Part shown: positions 1-8,034 of the stretch, in pieces
How positions within the stretch are numbered: position 1 is the stretch's first letter
Layout: each line of letters opens with the position of its first letter
Assembly: GCA_900638155.1 (NCBI GenBank)
Contig: LR134495.1
Span: 744,001-808,000 of the forward strand
DNA length: 64,000 nucleotides
Source of the DNA: Mannheimia haemolytica
Lineage (GTDB): Bacteria; Pseudomonadota; Gammaproteobacteria; Enterobacterales; Pasteurellaceae
Direction of reading: 5' to 3'
Made by a program: the position numbers and the translations under genes
Notes under the pieces: model-generated
What the model was told of the DNA's origin: nothing
Database searches by the model: none
What the model saw: the letters and a program-made list of their open reading frames with translations, nothing else

Positions 1-696
1 ATTCAAAAAGCGAAAAGTGAAGATGTGCCTGTGGTGTTCTTCAATAAAGACCCGGGTGCAGCTGCGATTGATAGCTATCCGAAAGCTTATTATGTAGGTA
101 CTGAGCCGAAAGAGTCAGGCATTATTCAAGGTGAGTTAATTGCAAAACAGTGGAAAGCCCACCCTGAATTAGACTTGAATAAAGACGGTAAAATCCAATT
201 TGCCTTATTAAAAGGTGAGCCGGGTCACCCTGATGCGGAAGCACGTACTAAATATGTGGTAGAAAGCTTAAAAGCACAAGGTATCGACAGTGAGCAAATC
301 TTTATGGACGCAGCATTATGGGATGCCGCTCAAGCGAAAGATAAAGTGGATGCTTGGTTATCAAGTGGTAAAGCGAAAGACATCGAAGTAATTATTTCTA
401 ACAATGACGGTATGGCGTTAGGCGCATTAGAAGCAACCAAAGCTCACGGTAGAAAATTACCAATCTTCGGTGTAGATGCATTGCCAGAAGCACTTCAATT
501 AATCAAAAAAGGTGAATTAGCCGGTACGGTATTAAATGATGGTGTAAACCAAGGTAAAGCGGTTGTTCAGCTTTCTGCTAACTTAGCAGACGGTAAAGAT
601 GCAGTTGCTGGTACACAATGGAAATTGGAAAACCGTGTGGTGCGTATTCCTTACGTTGGTGTCGATAAAGACAACTTATCTGAATTTTTAAAATAA
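1..696 (+). CDS. mglB: D-galactose/D-glucose-binding periplasmic protein MglB, 5' end outside window
   Basis: This is the periplasmic binding protein of the Mgl galactose/methyl-galactoside ABC importer. The frame is open from base 1, so the signal peptide and the first sugar-binding lobe are missing; about 231 residues remain. Visible family features are the segment VVFFNKDPG, the [11 protein letters not shown] region, the hinge/ligand stretch [14 protein letters not shown] and [10 protein letters not shown]. The gene is followed by mglA and mglC in the usual order. A strong hairpin with a T-run lies 12 bases after the stop and probably lowers mglA/mglC expression relative to this protein. 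Family assignment is secure; only the start is unknown. Confidence 0.95.
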   Translation: MQKAKSEDVPVVFFNKDPGAAAIDSYPKAYYVGTEPKESGIIQGELIAKQWKAHPELDLNKDGKIQFALLKGEPGHPDAEARTKYVVESLKAQGIDSEQIFMDAALWDAAQAKDKVDAWLSSGKAKDIEVIISNNDGMALGALEATKAHGRKLPIFGVDALPEALQLIKKGELAGTVLNDGVNQGKAVVQLSANLADGKDAVAGTQWKLENRVVRIPYVGVDKDNLSEFLK

Positions 697-707
697 TTCA
701 TGCTTTT

Positions 708-738
708 AGCACGGGTGATGGATACCCGTGCTTTTTTT
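708..738 (+). terminator. Hairpin with T-run between mglB and mglA
   Basis: The arms AGCACGGGT (708-716) and ACCCGTGCT (724-732) pair perfectly over 9 bp and are followed by seven T. It has the form of an intrinsic terminator inside the operon. Partial termination here would give more binding protein than ATPase and permease, which is the usual ratio in ABC importers. That role is inferred. Confidence 0.8.
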
Positions 739-767
739 CGATTTTTCGATGTAATCAGGGGTGAGAT

Positions 768-2267
768 ATGACAGGTGAAGTTTTACTCACAATGACAAAT
801 GTTAGCAAGTCATTTCCCGGGGTAAAAGCCTTAGATAATGCTAACTTAACGGTGAAATCCCATAGTGTTCACGCCTTAATGGGAGAGAATGGAGCAGGTA
901 AATCAACGTTACTGAAATGCTTATTTGGGATTTATGCTAAAGATGAGGGAGATATTCTCTTTCTTGGCAAGCCGGTGAATTTTAAGACCTCAAAAGAGGC
1001 GTTAGAAAATGGGATCTCAATGGTTCACCAAGAGTTGAACCTAGTAAAACAAGTGACGGTAATGGATAACTTATGGTTAGGTCGTTACCCACTAAAAGGG
1101 CCTTTTGTAGATCACGATAAAATGTATCGTGATACTAAGGCGATTTTTGATGAATTAGATATTGATGTTGATCCTCGGGATAAAGTAGCCAAATTATCGG
1201 TTTCACAAATGCAGATGATCGAGATTGCAAAAGCTTTCTCTTACAATGCTAAAATTGTGATTATGGACGAACCAACTTCGTCACTTTCAGAAAAAGAAGT
1301 CGAGCATTTATTTAAAATTATCCAAAAACTGAAAGACAGAGGCTGTGGCATTATCTATATTTCACACAAAATGGACGAAATTTTTAAAATTTGTGATGAA
1401 ATTACCATTTTGCGTGACGGTAAATGGGTAAACACCGTTGCGATTAAAGATACCTCAATGGATCAAGTGGTTTCAATGATGGTTGGGCGTGAATTAACCC
1501 AACGTTTCCCAGAGAAAACCAATACGCCAAAAGAAACTGTACTTGAAGTTGAACATTTAACTGCGAAAAATCAGCCTTCTATTCAAGATGTTAGTTTTAG
1601 TTTGCGTAAAGGTGAAATCTTGGGGATTGCTGGCTTGGTCGGGGCGAAACGAACAGATATTGTAGAAACGATTTTCGGTGTACGTGATAAAGCTAGTGGC
1701 TCTATTAAATTGCATGGTAAAGAGGTTAATAACCGCAATGCGTTTGATGCCATTAATAATGGCTTTGCGTTAGTGACGGAAGAGCGCCGTTCAACGGGTA
1801 TTTATGCAAACTTGAGTATTGAGTTTAACTCACTGATTTCAAATATGAAGTCTTACCTAGGGAAATTTGGTTTGCTAAGCAATAAAAAAATGAAAAGTGA
1901 TACCCAATGGGTGATTGATGCGATGAATGTAAAAACGCCATCGCACCAAACCCATATCGGCTCACTCTCCGGCGGTAACCAACAAAAAGTGATTATCGGA
2001 CGTTGGCTTTTAACTCAGCCTGAAATCTTGATGCTTGATGAGCCGACCCGCGGTATTGATATTGGGGCAAAATTTGAAATTTATCAGCTGATTTTAGAGT
2101 TAGCGAATAAAGACAAAGGAATCATTATGATTTCATCGGAAATGCCTGAATTACTTGGGGTAACAGACCGAATTTTGGTAATGAGCAACGGAAGAGTCGC
2201 AGGTATTGTCGAAACCGCTCACACCTCGCAAGAAGAAATCTTGCAACTCGCAGCAAAATACTTATAA
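768..2267 (+). CDS. mglA: Galactose/methyl galactoside import ATPase MglA
   Basis: Cytoplasmic ATPase of the Mgl importer, 499 residues, the usual length for this twin-cassette sugar ABC family. The N-terminal cassette has Walker [10 protein letters not shown] near residue 40 and Walker [12 protein letters not shown] near 165. The C-terminal cassette has the degenerate P-loop GLVGAKRTD typical of MglA, the signature LSGGNQQK near 399 and Walker [11 protein letters not shown]. The start ATG at 768 follows AGGGGTGAG. The gene is 13 bases from mglC and shares the transcript that begins upstream of mglB. Confidence 0.96.
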   Translation: MTGEVLLTMTNVSKSFPGVKALDNANLTVKSHSVHALMGENGAGKSTLLKCLFGIYAKDEGDILFLGKPVNFKTSKEALENGISMVHQELNLVKQVTVMDNLWLGRYPLKGPFVDHDKMYRDTKAIFDELDIDVDPRDKVAKLSVSQMQMIEIAKAFSYNAKIVIMDEPTSSLSEKEVEHLFKIIQKLKDRGCGIIYISHKMDEIFKICDEITILRDGKWVNTVAIKDTSMDQVVSMMVGRELTQRFPEKTNTPKETVLEVEHLTAKNQPSIQDVSFSLRKGEILGIAGLVGAKRTDIVETIFGVRDKASGSIKLHGKEVNNRNAFDAINNGFALVTEERRSTGIYANLSIEFNSLISNMKSYLGKFGLLSNKKMKSDTQWVIDAMNVKTPSHQTHIGSLSGGNQQKVIIGRWLLTQPEILMLDEPTRGIDIGAKFEIYQLILELANKDKGIIMISSEMPELLGVTDRILVMSNGRVAGIVETAHTSQEEILQLAAKYL

Positions 2268-2280
2268 CAAGGAGTGAATT

Positions 2281-3291
2281 ATGTCTGCCTTACAACAAAA
2301 TAAAACGCTCGATTTTTTTAAACAAAATGCGATTTACTTTGTACTTTTGATTTTATTAATTGTGATTATTGTGCAAGACCCGAGTTTCTTGAGCTTGCGT
2401 AACTTCAGTAATATTTTATCGCAATCTTCAGTTCGCCTTATTATTGCACTCGGCGTAGCGGGGTTAATCGTTACACAGGGAACTGACTTATCTGCCGGTC
2501 GTCAGGTAGGTCTTGCGGCGGTCATTTCGGCAACCTTGTTGCAATCAATGGAAAATATGAACAAGGTGTTCCCGAACCTCTCGGAAATTCCGATTCCGGT
2601 AGTGGTACTTACTGTCTGTGTAATTGGCGGATTAATCGGCTTATTTAACGGTATTGTAGTTGCTTATCTTAACGTAACACCTTTTATTGCCACAATGGGG
2701 ACGATGATCATTGTTTATGGTATCAACTCACTTTACTATGATGCGGTGGGTTCATCGCCAATTGCCGGTTTTAGTGATGATTTCTCAACCTTTGCACAAG
2801 GTTTTTTCCGATTTGGAGAATTTAAATTATCCTATATTACGATTTATGCGGTAGTTGCGACCATTATTATGTGGACACTGTGGAACAAAACTCGTTTTGG
2901 TAAAAATGTGTTTGCTATTGGTGGAAACCCGGAAGCAGCACGTGTTTCAGGGGTGAATGTGCCACTTAACTTAATGTTCATCTATATGCTTTCAGGTATC
3001 TTCTATGCTTTTGGCGGTATGTTAGAGGCAGGACGTATCGGAAGTGCGACTAACAACTTGGGCTTTATGTATGAAATGGACGCAATCGCTGCTTGTGTGG
3101 TAGGTGGGGTATCCTTTGCCGGTGGTGTGGGTACTATCATCGGTGTAGTAACAGGGGTGTTAATCTTCACCGTTATCAACTACGGCTTAACCTATATTGG
3201 CGTAAACCCTTACTGGCAATATATTATTAAAGGTGGAATCATCATCTTAGCGGTAGCGATTGACTCCCTTAAATATGCGAAGAAAAAATAG
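2281..3291 (+). CDS. mglC: Galactose/methyl galactoside ABC permease MglC
   Basis: Inner-membrane permease of the Mgl importer (336 residues, BPD_transp_2 family). Many hydrophobic segments are visible from residue 18 onward, with the family stretch GTDLSAGRQVGLAAVISA near residues 62-79 and GGNPEAARVSGV near 212, the loop that contacts the ATPase. The start ATG follows AAGGAGTGAATT. It is the last gene of the mgl operon; a perfect 14-bp inverted repeat follows the stop. Confidence 0.95.
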   Translation: MSALQQNKTLDFFKQNAIYFVLLILLIVIIVQDPSFLSLRNFSNILSQSSVRLIIALGVAGLIVTQGTDLSAGRQVGLAAVISATLLQSMENMNKVFPNLSEIPIPVVVLTVCVIGGLIGLFNGIVVAYLNVTPFIATMGTMIIVYGINSLYYDAVGSSPIAGFSDDFSTFAQGFFRFGEFKLSYITIYAVVATIIMWTLWNKTRFGKNVFAIGGNPEAARVSGVNVPLNLMFIYMLSGIFYAFGGMLEAGRIGSATNNLGFMYEMDAIAACVVGGVSFAGGVGTIIGVVTGVLIFTVINYGLTYIGVNPYWQYIIKGGIIILAVAIDSLKYAKKK

Positions 3292-3305
3292 CCTATTGCT
3301 TGGAA

Positions 3306-3337
3306 ACCTAGGAGCAAATCGCCATTTGCTCCTAGGT
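3306..3337. terminator. Perfect inverted repeat after mglC
   Basis: The arms ACCTAGGAGCAAAT (3306-3319) and ATTTGCTCCTAGGT (3324-3337) pair without mismatch around a CGCC loop. There is no T-run directly after, so it may protect the mRNA 3' end or act as a weak terminator. Confidence 0.6.
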
Positions 3338-3391
3338 ACGATACAAGCGGTTAAAAATGTTGAATTTTTTACAAAATTTTAAAGAAAACGT

Positions 3392-3420
3392 TTGCAATTG
3401 ATTTTTAAAAAGCGTAAATT
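3392..3420 (+). promoter_or_regulatory. Likely sigma-70 promoter of the His-leader transcript
   Basis: TTGCAA (3392-3397) and TAAATT (3415-3420) are 17 bases apart. The predicted start near 3427 lies about 20 bases before the leader peptide ATG, which fits a transcript that begins with the attenuator region. This is a match by eye only. Confidence 0.45.
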
Positions 3421-3447
3421 CCTAAACATTCAATTTTGGAGAATATT

Positions 3448-3492
3448 ATGAGCTATTGCGTTAAACATCATCACTACCATTTGACCGATTAA
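3448..3492 (+). CDS. Histidine-rich leader peptide of a transcription attenuator
   Basis: A 14-codon reading frame, MSYCVKHHHYHLTD, preceded by the ribosome site TTTTGGAG at a normal distance. Four of five consecutive codons (residues 7-11) are His, the hallmark of his-operon leader peptides, where a stalled ribosome reports lack of charged His-tRNA. Here it stands in front of a peptide-type binding protein, with no histidine biosynthesis gene nearby. Downstream RNA offers alternative pairings ending in a terminator, so the whole unit looks functional. Confidence 0.8.
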   Translation: MSYCVKHHHYHLTD

Positions 3493-3612
3493 TCTTTCGG
3501 GCATTTGGCGTGTTCGGAAGATATCTTCCGAAAACCTGAAATGGCAAACGCAATCCAAAATCGCAAACCCAATTCTAACCCTTTCGGAAGGCAACTTTTG
3601 AAAGGGTTTTTT
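3493..3612 (+). promoter_or_regulatory. Histidine-type attenuator: antiterminator and terminator
   Basis: Three competing pairings can be read. First, the palindrome at 3514-3531 (TCGGAAG with CTTCCGA arms). Second, CTTCCGAAA (3525-3533) is an exact complement of TTTCGGAAG (3582-3590) and could form an antiterminator. Third, AACCCTTTC (3577-3585) pairs with GAAAGGGTT (3600-3608), followed by TTTTTT, a strong intrinsic terminator. The second pairing uses the left arm of the third, so they exclude each other, as in amino-acid attenuators. How ribosome stalling selects between them is inferred. Confidence 0.75.
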
Positions 3613-3638
3613 ATTGCTTAACATTTAAGGATATGACA

Positions 3639-5225
3639 ATGAACAAGCTGACACAACTTGCACTTATTTCTTTAGCATTTACAGGTTCTGCTTTCGCAGC
3701 ACCTAAATCTTTTACTTACTGTTTGGAATCATCTCCGGCAGCATTGAATCCTCAGATTGCAACAGATGGAGCTACTCTTGATGTCGGGCAAGCAATCTAT
3801 AATCGCCTGATTGATTTTGAAAAAGGTACAACTAACCTCACTCCTTCTCTGGCAGAGCGATGGGAAATCAGTGAAGACGGAAAAATTTATACTTTTTTCT
3901 TGCGTCAGAATGTGCAGTTCCACAGTAATAAAAGTTTTACCCCTAGTCGTTATTTTAATGCCGATGATGTTATTTTTTCGATTAACCGTCAGTTTGATAA
4001 GACGAATCCATATCACAAATTGTCCGGTGGTAACTATGAGTTTTTCTACGGAATGAATATGCAAAACATCATCAAAAATGTAACAAAAGTAGATGATTAC
4101 ACGGTAAAAATCGAATTATCTGAACCGAATGCCCCCTTTCTTGCTAATTTAGCTATGGATTTTATGGCGATCTTTTCTGCGGAATATGCAAATAAAATGC
4201 AAATAGCGGGTACGCCGGAAAAATTAGATTTAGAACCTATAGGCACAGGTGCATTCCAGTTCTATGGTTACCAAAAGGACGCTGCGGTAAGATTTACAGC
4301 ATTTGAACACTATTGGGAAGGAAAAGCGAAGATAGATCGCCTTGTATTTAGTATTACGCCCGATGCCTCAGTACGTTTAGCTAAATTGGAGAAGAACGAA
4401 TGCCAAGCGATGCCTTATCCGAACCCGTCAGATTTGCCTGCTTTAAAAGCGAATAAAGATATTCAATTATTTGAAAAGTCAGGCCTAAATATCGGTTATA
4501 TTACTTTTAATACTCGTAAGCCCCCTTTTGATAACCCTAAAGTTCGCCAAGCATTGAATTATGCGGTGAATAAAACTGAAATTTTAACTTCCGTTTACCA
4601 AGGCTATGCAACGCCAGCTAAAAACCCAATGCCTTCTACGATCTGGGGATATAACAACGAAGTAGCCGGTTATGAATTTAATCCGGAAAAGGCGAAGAGC
4701 TTGCTTAAAGAGGCCGGATTAGAAAATGGTTTTGAAACAGAAATTTGGGCAATGCCTGTTTCTCGCCCTTACAATCCAAATGCCCGTAGAATGGCTGAAA
4801 TGATCCAAGAGGATTGGAAAGCAATAGGGGTAGAGGCAAAGATAGTGAGCTATGAATGGGGAGAATATCTTAAACGAATGGGAAACGGCGAGCACGCTAC
4901 CGGAATGATTGGTTGGACAGGAGATAACGGCGATCCGGATAATTTCCTCAATGCCCTGCTCAGTTGTAATGCGGTGGAACAAGGCTCAAACTATGCAGGG
5001 TTTTGTAATCCAGAGTTTGACCGTTTAATTAATGAGGCTGCGACTATCAGTGATCAAAACAAGCGGTCAGATTTATATAAAAAAGCGCAATTCATCTTCA
5101 ATGAGCAAGTACCTTGGTTACCGATTGCACATTCAACGGTGTATTTTCCGGTAAGGAAAGAAGTAAAAGGCTATGTTGTCAGCCCGTTTATTGCTCATAA
5201 TTTTTATGGTGTTGAGCTGGAATAA
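3639..5225 (+). CDS. Periplasmic substrate-binding protein, family 5 (DppA/OppA/HbpA type), under His attenuation
   Basis: A periplasmic binding protein for a peptide-like substrate (SBP_bac_5 family), about 528 residues. The signal peptide ends SAFA and has no lipobox, so the mature protein is probably soluble. Family segments include LAERWEISEDG, FNADDVIFSINRQ, GTGAFQFYGY, FDNPKVRQALNYAV and GWTGDNGDPDNF. I chose ATG 3639 because AAGG lies 8 bases upstream; ATG 3633 would be too close. It is a clear paralogue of the lipoprotein at 14479-16122. No permease or ATPase genes adjoin, so it must use a transporter encoded elsewhere. The His-leader upstream suggests a histidine or His-peptide role, which is inference. 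Confidence 0.8.
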   Translation: MNKLTQLALISLAFTGSAFAAPKSFTYCLESSPAALNPQIATDGATLDVGQAIYNRLIDFEKGTTNLTPSLAERWEISEDGKIYTFFLRQNVQFHSNKSFTPSRYFNADDVIFSINRQFDKTNPYHKLSGGNYEFFYGMNMQNIIKNVTKVDDYTVKIELSEPNAPFLANLAMDFMAIFSAEYANKMQIAGTPEKLDLEPIGTGAFQFYGYQKDAAVRFTAFEHYWEGKAKIDRLVFSITPDASVRLAKLEKNECQAMPYPNPSDLPALKANKDIQLFEKSGLNIGYITFNTRKPPFDNPKVRQALNYAVNKTEILTSVYQGYATPAKNPMPSTIWGYNNEVAGYEFNPEKAKSLLKEAGLENGFETEIWAMPVSRPYNPNARRMAEMIQEDWKAIGVEAKIVSYEWGEYLKRMGNGEHATGMIGWTGDNGDPDNFLNALLSCNAVEQGSNYAGFCNPEFDRLINEAATISDQNKRSDLYKKAQFIFNEQVPWLPIAHSTVYFPVRKEVKGYVVSPFIAHNFYGVELE

Positions 5226-5238
5226 CCTAAGGTATAAT
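5210..5238 (+). promoter_or_regulatory. Likely sigma-70 promoter for the pseudoazurin gene
   Basis: TGTTGA (5210-5215) and TATAAT (5233-5238) are 17 bases apart, overlapping the end of the preceding gene. This would let the pseudoazurin gene be transcribed independently of the His attenuator. Confidence 0.5.
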
Positions 5239-5284
5239 GAATTGAACTCATTTTGTGCCTCATAAATTTAGGAGCAATAAATAT

Positions 5285-5734
5285 ATGTTAGCGAAACTTA
5301 AGTGGAATCAATTAGCTTGTGTAACATTGGCATTTTGTTCAGCCTCAGTATTTTCAGCCCATCACGAAATCAAAATGTTAGATAACAATGCGGAAGGATC
5401 AATGGTATTTGAGCCAGGTTATGTAAAAGCAGAGGTGGGCGATACGGTAACTTTTATTCCATCTCATAAAGGGCATTGGGTTGAAAGCCGCTCGATTCCG
5501 GAAGGGGCGGAGAAGTTCTTATCTAAAGAAGATGAGGAATTTACTATTACCCTTACTCACGAAGGTGTTTATGTTTACTACTGCCCTCCACACCGAACAA
5601 TGAATATGGCTGGCATTATTCAGGTAGGAAAAGCACTCAATCTTGAGGTTGCACAAAAAGAAGTGGAAGAAATTGAAAAACGCACGAAAGAAAATAAAGG
5701 ACGTTTATTTGAATATTTAGAGCAAGTTAAGTAG
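5285..5734 (+). CDS. Pseudoazurin (type 1 blue copper protein)
   Basis: Periplasmic copper electron carrier, 149 residues with a signal peptide ending near SVFSA. The type 1 copper ligands are all visible: His64 (in HKGHW), Cys100 and His103 (in YYCPPH) and Met108 (in RTMNM), with the same spacing as in characterised pseudoazurins. The segments GSMVFEPGYVKAEVGDTVTF and IPEGAEKF are also typical. ATG 5285 is preferred over an upstream GTG at 5255 because GGAG lies 10 bases before it and the signal peptide then starts correctly. Pseudoazurins donate electrons to nitrite reductases and di-heme peroxidases; the latter is encoded at 53519-54673. Confidence 0.88.
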   Translation: MLAKLKWNQLACVTLAFCSASVFSAHHEIKMLDNNAEGSMVFEPGYVKAEVGDTVTFIPSHKGHWVESRSIPEGAEKFLSKEDEEFTITLTHEGVYVYYCPPHRTMNMAGIIQVGKALNLEVAQKEVEEIEKRTKENKGRLFEYLEQVK

Positions 5735-5745
5735 AAGTGATTTAA

Positions 5746-5767
5746 TTTTGCGATCTGCATCGAAAAA
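5746..5767 (+). promoter_or_regulatory. CRP-S (Sxy-dependent CRP) site of comNOPQ
   Basis: The core is TGCGA-N6-TCGAA (5749-5764) inside a T-rich/A-rich 22-base site. CRP-S sites of Pasteurellaceae competence genes have C instead of T in the TGTGA half and need Sxy (TfoX) as well as cAMP-CRP. It lies about 78 bases before the comN start. If the -10 is TAAGAT (5804-5809), the start would be about 60 bases from the site centre, a class I distance. Confidence 0.8.
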
Positions 5768-5807
5768 TCAATATTTGATGGTTTACAAATGATGCTTAAA
5801 TTTTAAG

Positions 5808-5834
5808 ATACCCTCTATCAATGAGGGTATTTTT
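5808..5834 (+). terminator. Hairpin with T-run abutting the comN start codon
   Basis: ATACCCTC (5808-5815) pairs with GAGGGTAT (5823-5830), followed by TTTTT. It would stop transcripts coming from the pseudoazurin gene. The right arm contains GAGGG, which also serves as the ribosome site of comN. A transcript from the CRP-S promoter would start inside or beyond the left arm and so escape it. Confidence 0.65.
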
Positions 5835-6356
5835 ATGTATAAAGCCATCACATTAATTGAAATATTAACCACCATCACGATTATGGTGATTGTAATGCAT
5901 TTCGTCTCGCCGGTTATTTTTACACTGCAAGATAGAATTGCACTCAATAGTGAAATTGAAAATATTCAATCTTTTATTCATCAAATCCAAACCAAAGCAC
6001 GTTATACCAAGCGTAATTATACGTTAACCCTTTCTCAGCAGAATAATCAATGGTGTATGATTGCGATAATTAAGCCAATCAATACCACTAAGCAGGTTAT
6101 TTGTGATTGTTTAAATAAACATTTCTGTGATTTAGGAAAAGAATATCATCTTTATACACCGACTCATCAACAGATTGTATTAAAAAATAAAAGTTTATAT
6201 CCGAAATCCTTTATTAATATTGATGGAGTAAGTGGTCAATTAGAGTCTAAATGTATTAATCTCAGTTTAAATAAAGAAAATGAAATTTTGCAATTTGAGC
6301 AATTAGGACGTGTTTATGTGGCAGCAAAAAATAAACGCAGTACCTGCAAAGATTAG
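5835..6356 (+). CDS. comN: Competence pseudopilin ComN
   Basis: A type IV pilin-like minor pseudopilin, 173 residues. The N-terminus has a very short leader and the prepilin motif KA/ITLIEILTTITI with Glu at position +5, followed by one hydrophobic helix. The position as first gene of four pilin-like genes directly before recC matches H. influenzae comN-comO-comP-comQ-recC, a CRP-S operon needed for DNA uptake. Protein sequence outside the helix is poorly conserved, so the name rests mainly on motif and order. Confidence 0.85.
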   Translation: MYKAITLIEILTTITIMVIVMHFVSPVIFTLQDRIALNSEIENIQSFIHQIQTKARYTKRNYTLTLSQQNNQWCMIAIIKPINTTKQVICDCLNKHFCDLGKEYHLYTPTHQQIVLKNKSLYPKSFINIDGVSGQLESKCINLSLNKENEILQFEQLGRVYVAAKNKRSTCKD

Positions 6357-7014
6357 TTTATCTGCTTTTAGCCTAATTGAAGTATTAATGGCTAGTGCAT
6401 TAGGGGCGTTCTTATTATTGCTTGTTGCCTCAAGTTATGCTGATTTTTATTACACCCAAACCAAACAAAAAGAACAGCTCTACTTGCAAGCAGAAGCTCA
6501 CCAGTTACTGAATTACTTTCAACAGCATTTTCAACATATTGGCTATCAAGGCTCTCACAGAACAGACAGTAATTTTGATTTATTTCAGCACGCAGGGAAA
6601 AGCCTGAATATTTTGCATAAAAACTGCATTATTGGATTTTACGATCTAAACCAAGACGGTTGTTTGGGAAAACGTAGGACAAAAACGACCGCTTGTAAGT
6701 TAGGAACAGTGAATAATACTAGAGAGGTGTTAAAAGAAATTGTAGGCTTTAAACTAGAAAATAATGAAATCTATACTTTTTCATCACAATTAGATAATTG
6801 TGTGAAAGAACAATGTCAAACATTATTGGAAAATTGCGATGGGAATTGGAGTAAATTTACCGAAGTAAATAATTTTAAAACCAAAAAACTGGATTTTAGC
6901 TGGAAGCAGGAAGATAACTTATTAAAAATTGAGTTAGAAATAGAATCAGCTAAACAAAAAGGATTGATTTATACGGCAGTACGTTATGTTTTTATCTTAA
7001 ATAATGCGAGGTAA
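6316..7014 (+). CDS. comO: Competence pseudopilin ComO
   Basis: The second pseudopilin of the operon, about 232 residues. A leader of about 16 residues precedes the prepilin motif SA/FSLIEVLMASALGAF with Glu+5. ATG 6316 is preferred because AGGA lies about 8 bases upstream; a GTG at 6310 is also possible. The start overlaps the end of comN by about 40 bases, suggesting translational coupling. There are several Cys residues in the globular part, as in PilW-like minor pilins. Confidence 0.83.
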   Translation: MWQQKINAVPAKISLSAFSLIEVLMASALGAFLLLLVASSYADFYYTQTKQKEQLYLQAEAHQLLNYFQQHFQHIGYQGSHRTDSNFDLFQHAGKSLNILHKNCIIGFYDLNQDGCLGKRRTKTTACKLGTVNNTREVLKEIVGFKLENNEIYTFSSQLDNCVKEQCQTLLENCDGNWSKFTEVNNFKTKKLDFSWKQEDNLLKIELEIESAKQKGLIYTAVRYVFILNNAR

Positions 7015-7016
7015 AA

Positions 7017-7700
7017 GTGAATAAATATAAAAATGCCAGTGCATTATTGGTTTCATTACTACTGATTTCTACAATTTTATCGGTTTTATTTTTAAGTAAA
7101 GAAAAATGGCTTGAACAACAAAATATTACCCATTTTTATAGTGAGAAATATCTTGCGGATCAATATGCTTTTTTAACGTTATATCCACAAGATAAAACTA
7201 AAATATGCCAAAAATTTCAAAAAGAGCAGATCAGCCAAGCGGATTTATCCGATAAGCAATTTAAGTTTTTACAGTATCAATTTGCCTGCCAATTCCATAG
7301 TTTATTTAAAGATAAAAAACCGACTAAGGAGAAATATATTCACTTTACCCGTTTGGCGGATTATTTGGATTTATCAAATGTGCCAAACCAAGAGATTTAT
7401 ACGATTCATTCTTTGGCTGAATTGCCGAGTAGCAGTGAACGTGAGCCTAAAATTGTGCTTGCTAAAAACGCAATTAATGAAAACTTACCGCAAGATTTTT
7501 ACGGCATCGTGATAACTGACTATCTGTTTGATATTACAGGCAAAAAAATGTACGGCACGCTTTATTCCTCTTATGATAATGCCCGAGAGGAGCGAAATTT
7601 AACCTTTAAAAAAGAGGTACTGGCAGAGCTTGAGGCGAGGTATTCCACTTGGCGATATTTGCCGCATTCCGAACATCTGATGGGGGCAGTTGATGATTAA
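7017..7700 (+). CDS. comP: Competence pilin-like protein ComP
   Basis: The third gene of the operon, 227 residues, starting at GTG 7017, two bases after the comO stop, with GCGAGG upstream. The N-terminus (residues 7-24, ASALLVSLLLISTILSVLFL) is a single hydrophobic helix without the usual Glu+5, resembling PilX-like minor pilins. The rest is unlike anything I recognise. Named from its position between comO and comQ. Confidence 0.78.
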   Translation: MNKYKNASALLVSLLLISTILSVLFLSKEKWLEQQNITHFYSEKYLADQYAFLTLYPQDKTKICQKFQKEQISQADLSDKQFKFLQYQFACQFHSLFKDKKPTKEKYIHFTRLADYLDLSNVPNQEIYTIHSLAELPSSSEREPKIVLAKNAINENLPQDFYGIVITDYLFDITGKKMYGTLYSSYDNAREERNLTFKKEVLAELEARYSTWRYLPHSEHLMGAVDD

Positions 7701-7986
7701 ATATAAAGCAGAAACGACTTTATCGCTTTTGGTTGGCATCACGCTATTTGCGATTGTGATATTGAGTTTCAGCTATTGGCAATCGGCACAAAACCGAAGG
7801 TTAAACCAGCATTTCCAACAGCAACAAGCAGTCATTATTTTAGAAAATCAGCTTGCCCTAAAATTAGCCGGGTTAGATTGTGAGCCAAGCATTACCCAGA
7901 ATCAGATTCGGTATCAGATTCAATGCACTGGCAATCGCTTAAGCATTCGTTTCCCGTTAGGCAAAATTGAGCTGAATAATGATTGA
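7693..7986 (+). CDS. comQ: Competence pilin-like protein ComQ
   Basis: A small (97-residue) membrane-anchored protein with a pilin-like hydrophobic helix TTLSLLVGITLFAIVILSF near residues 8-26, preceded by a short charged leader. ATG 7693 overlaps the comP stop by 8 bases. Two Cys residues (in DCEP and QCTG) could form a disulfide in the periplasmic part. It is the last competence gene before recC, as in H. influenzae. Confidence 0.78.
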   Translation: MIKYKAETTLSLLVGITLFAIVILSFSYWQSAQNRRLNQHFQQQQAVIILENQLALKLAGLDCEPSITQNQIRYQIQCTGNRLSIRFPLGKIELNND

Positions 7987-8034
7987 ATCGTCCCTCGCTT
8001 TGGAGGACAATAATTCGATTAGCGAGGCGTTATT

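Noticed and set aside
733..755. CRP-S-like TTTTTCGATTTTTCGATG before mglA
   Set aside because: The spacing and the second half-site do not fit. The T-run belongs to the mglB hairpin.
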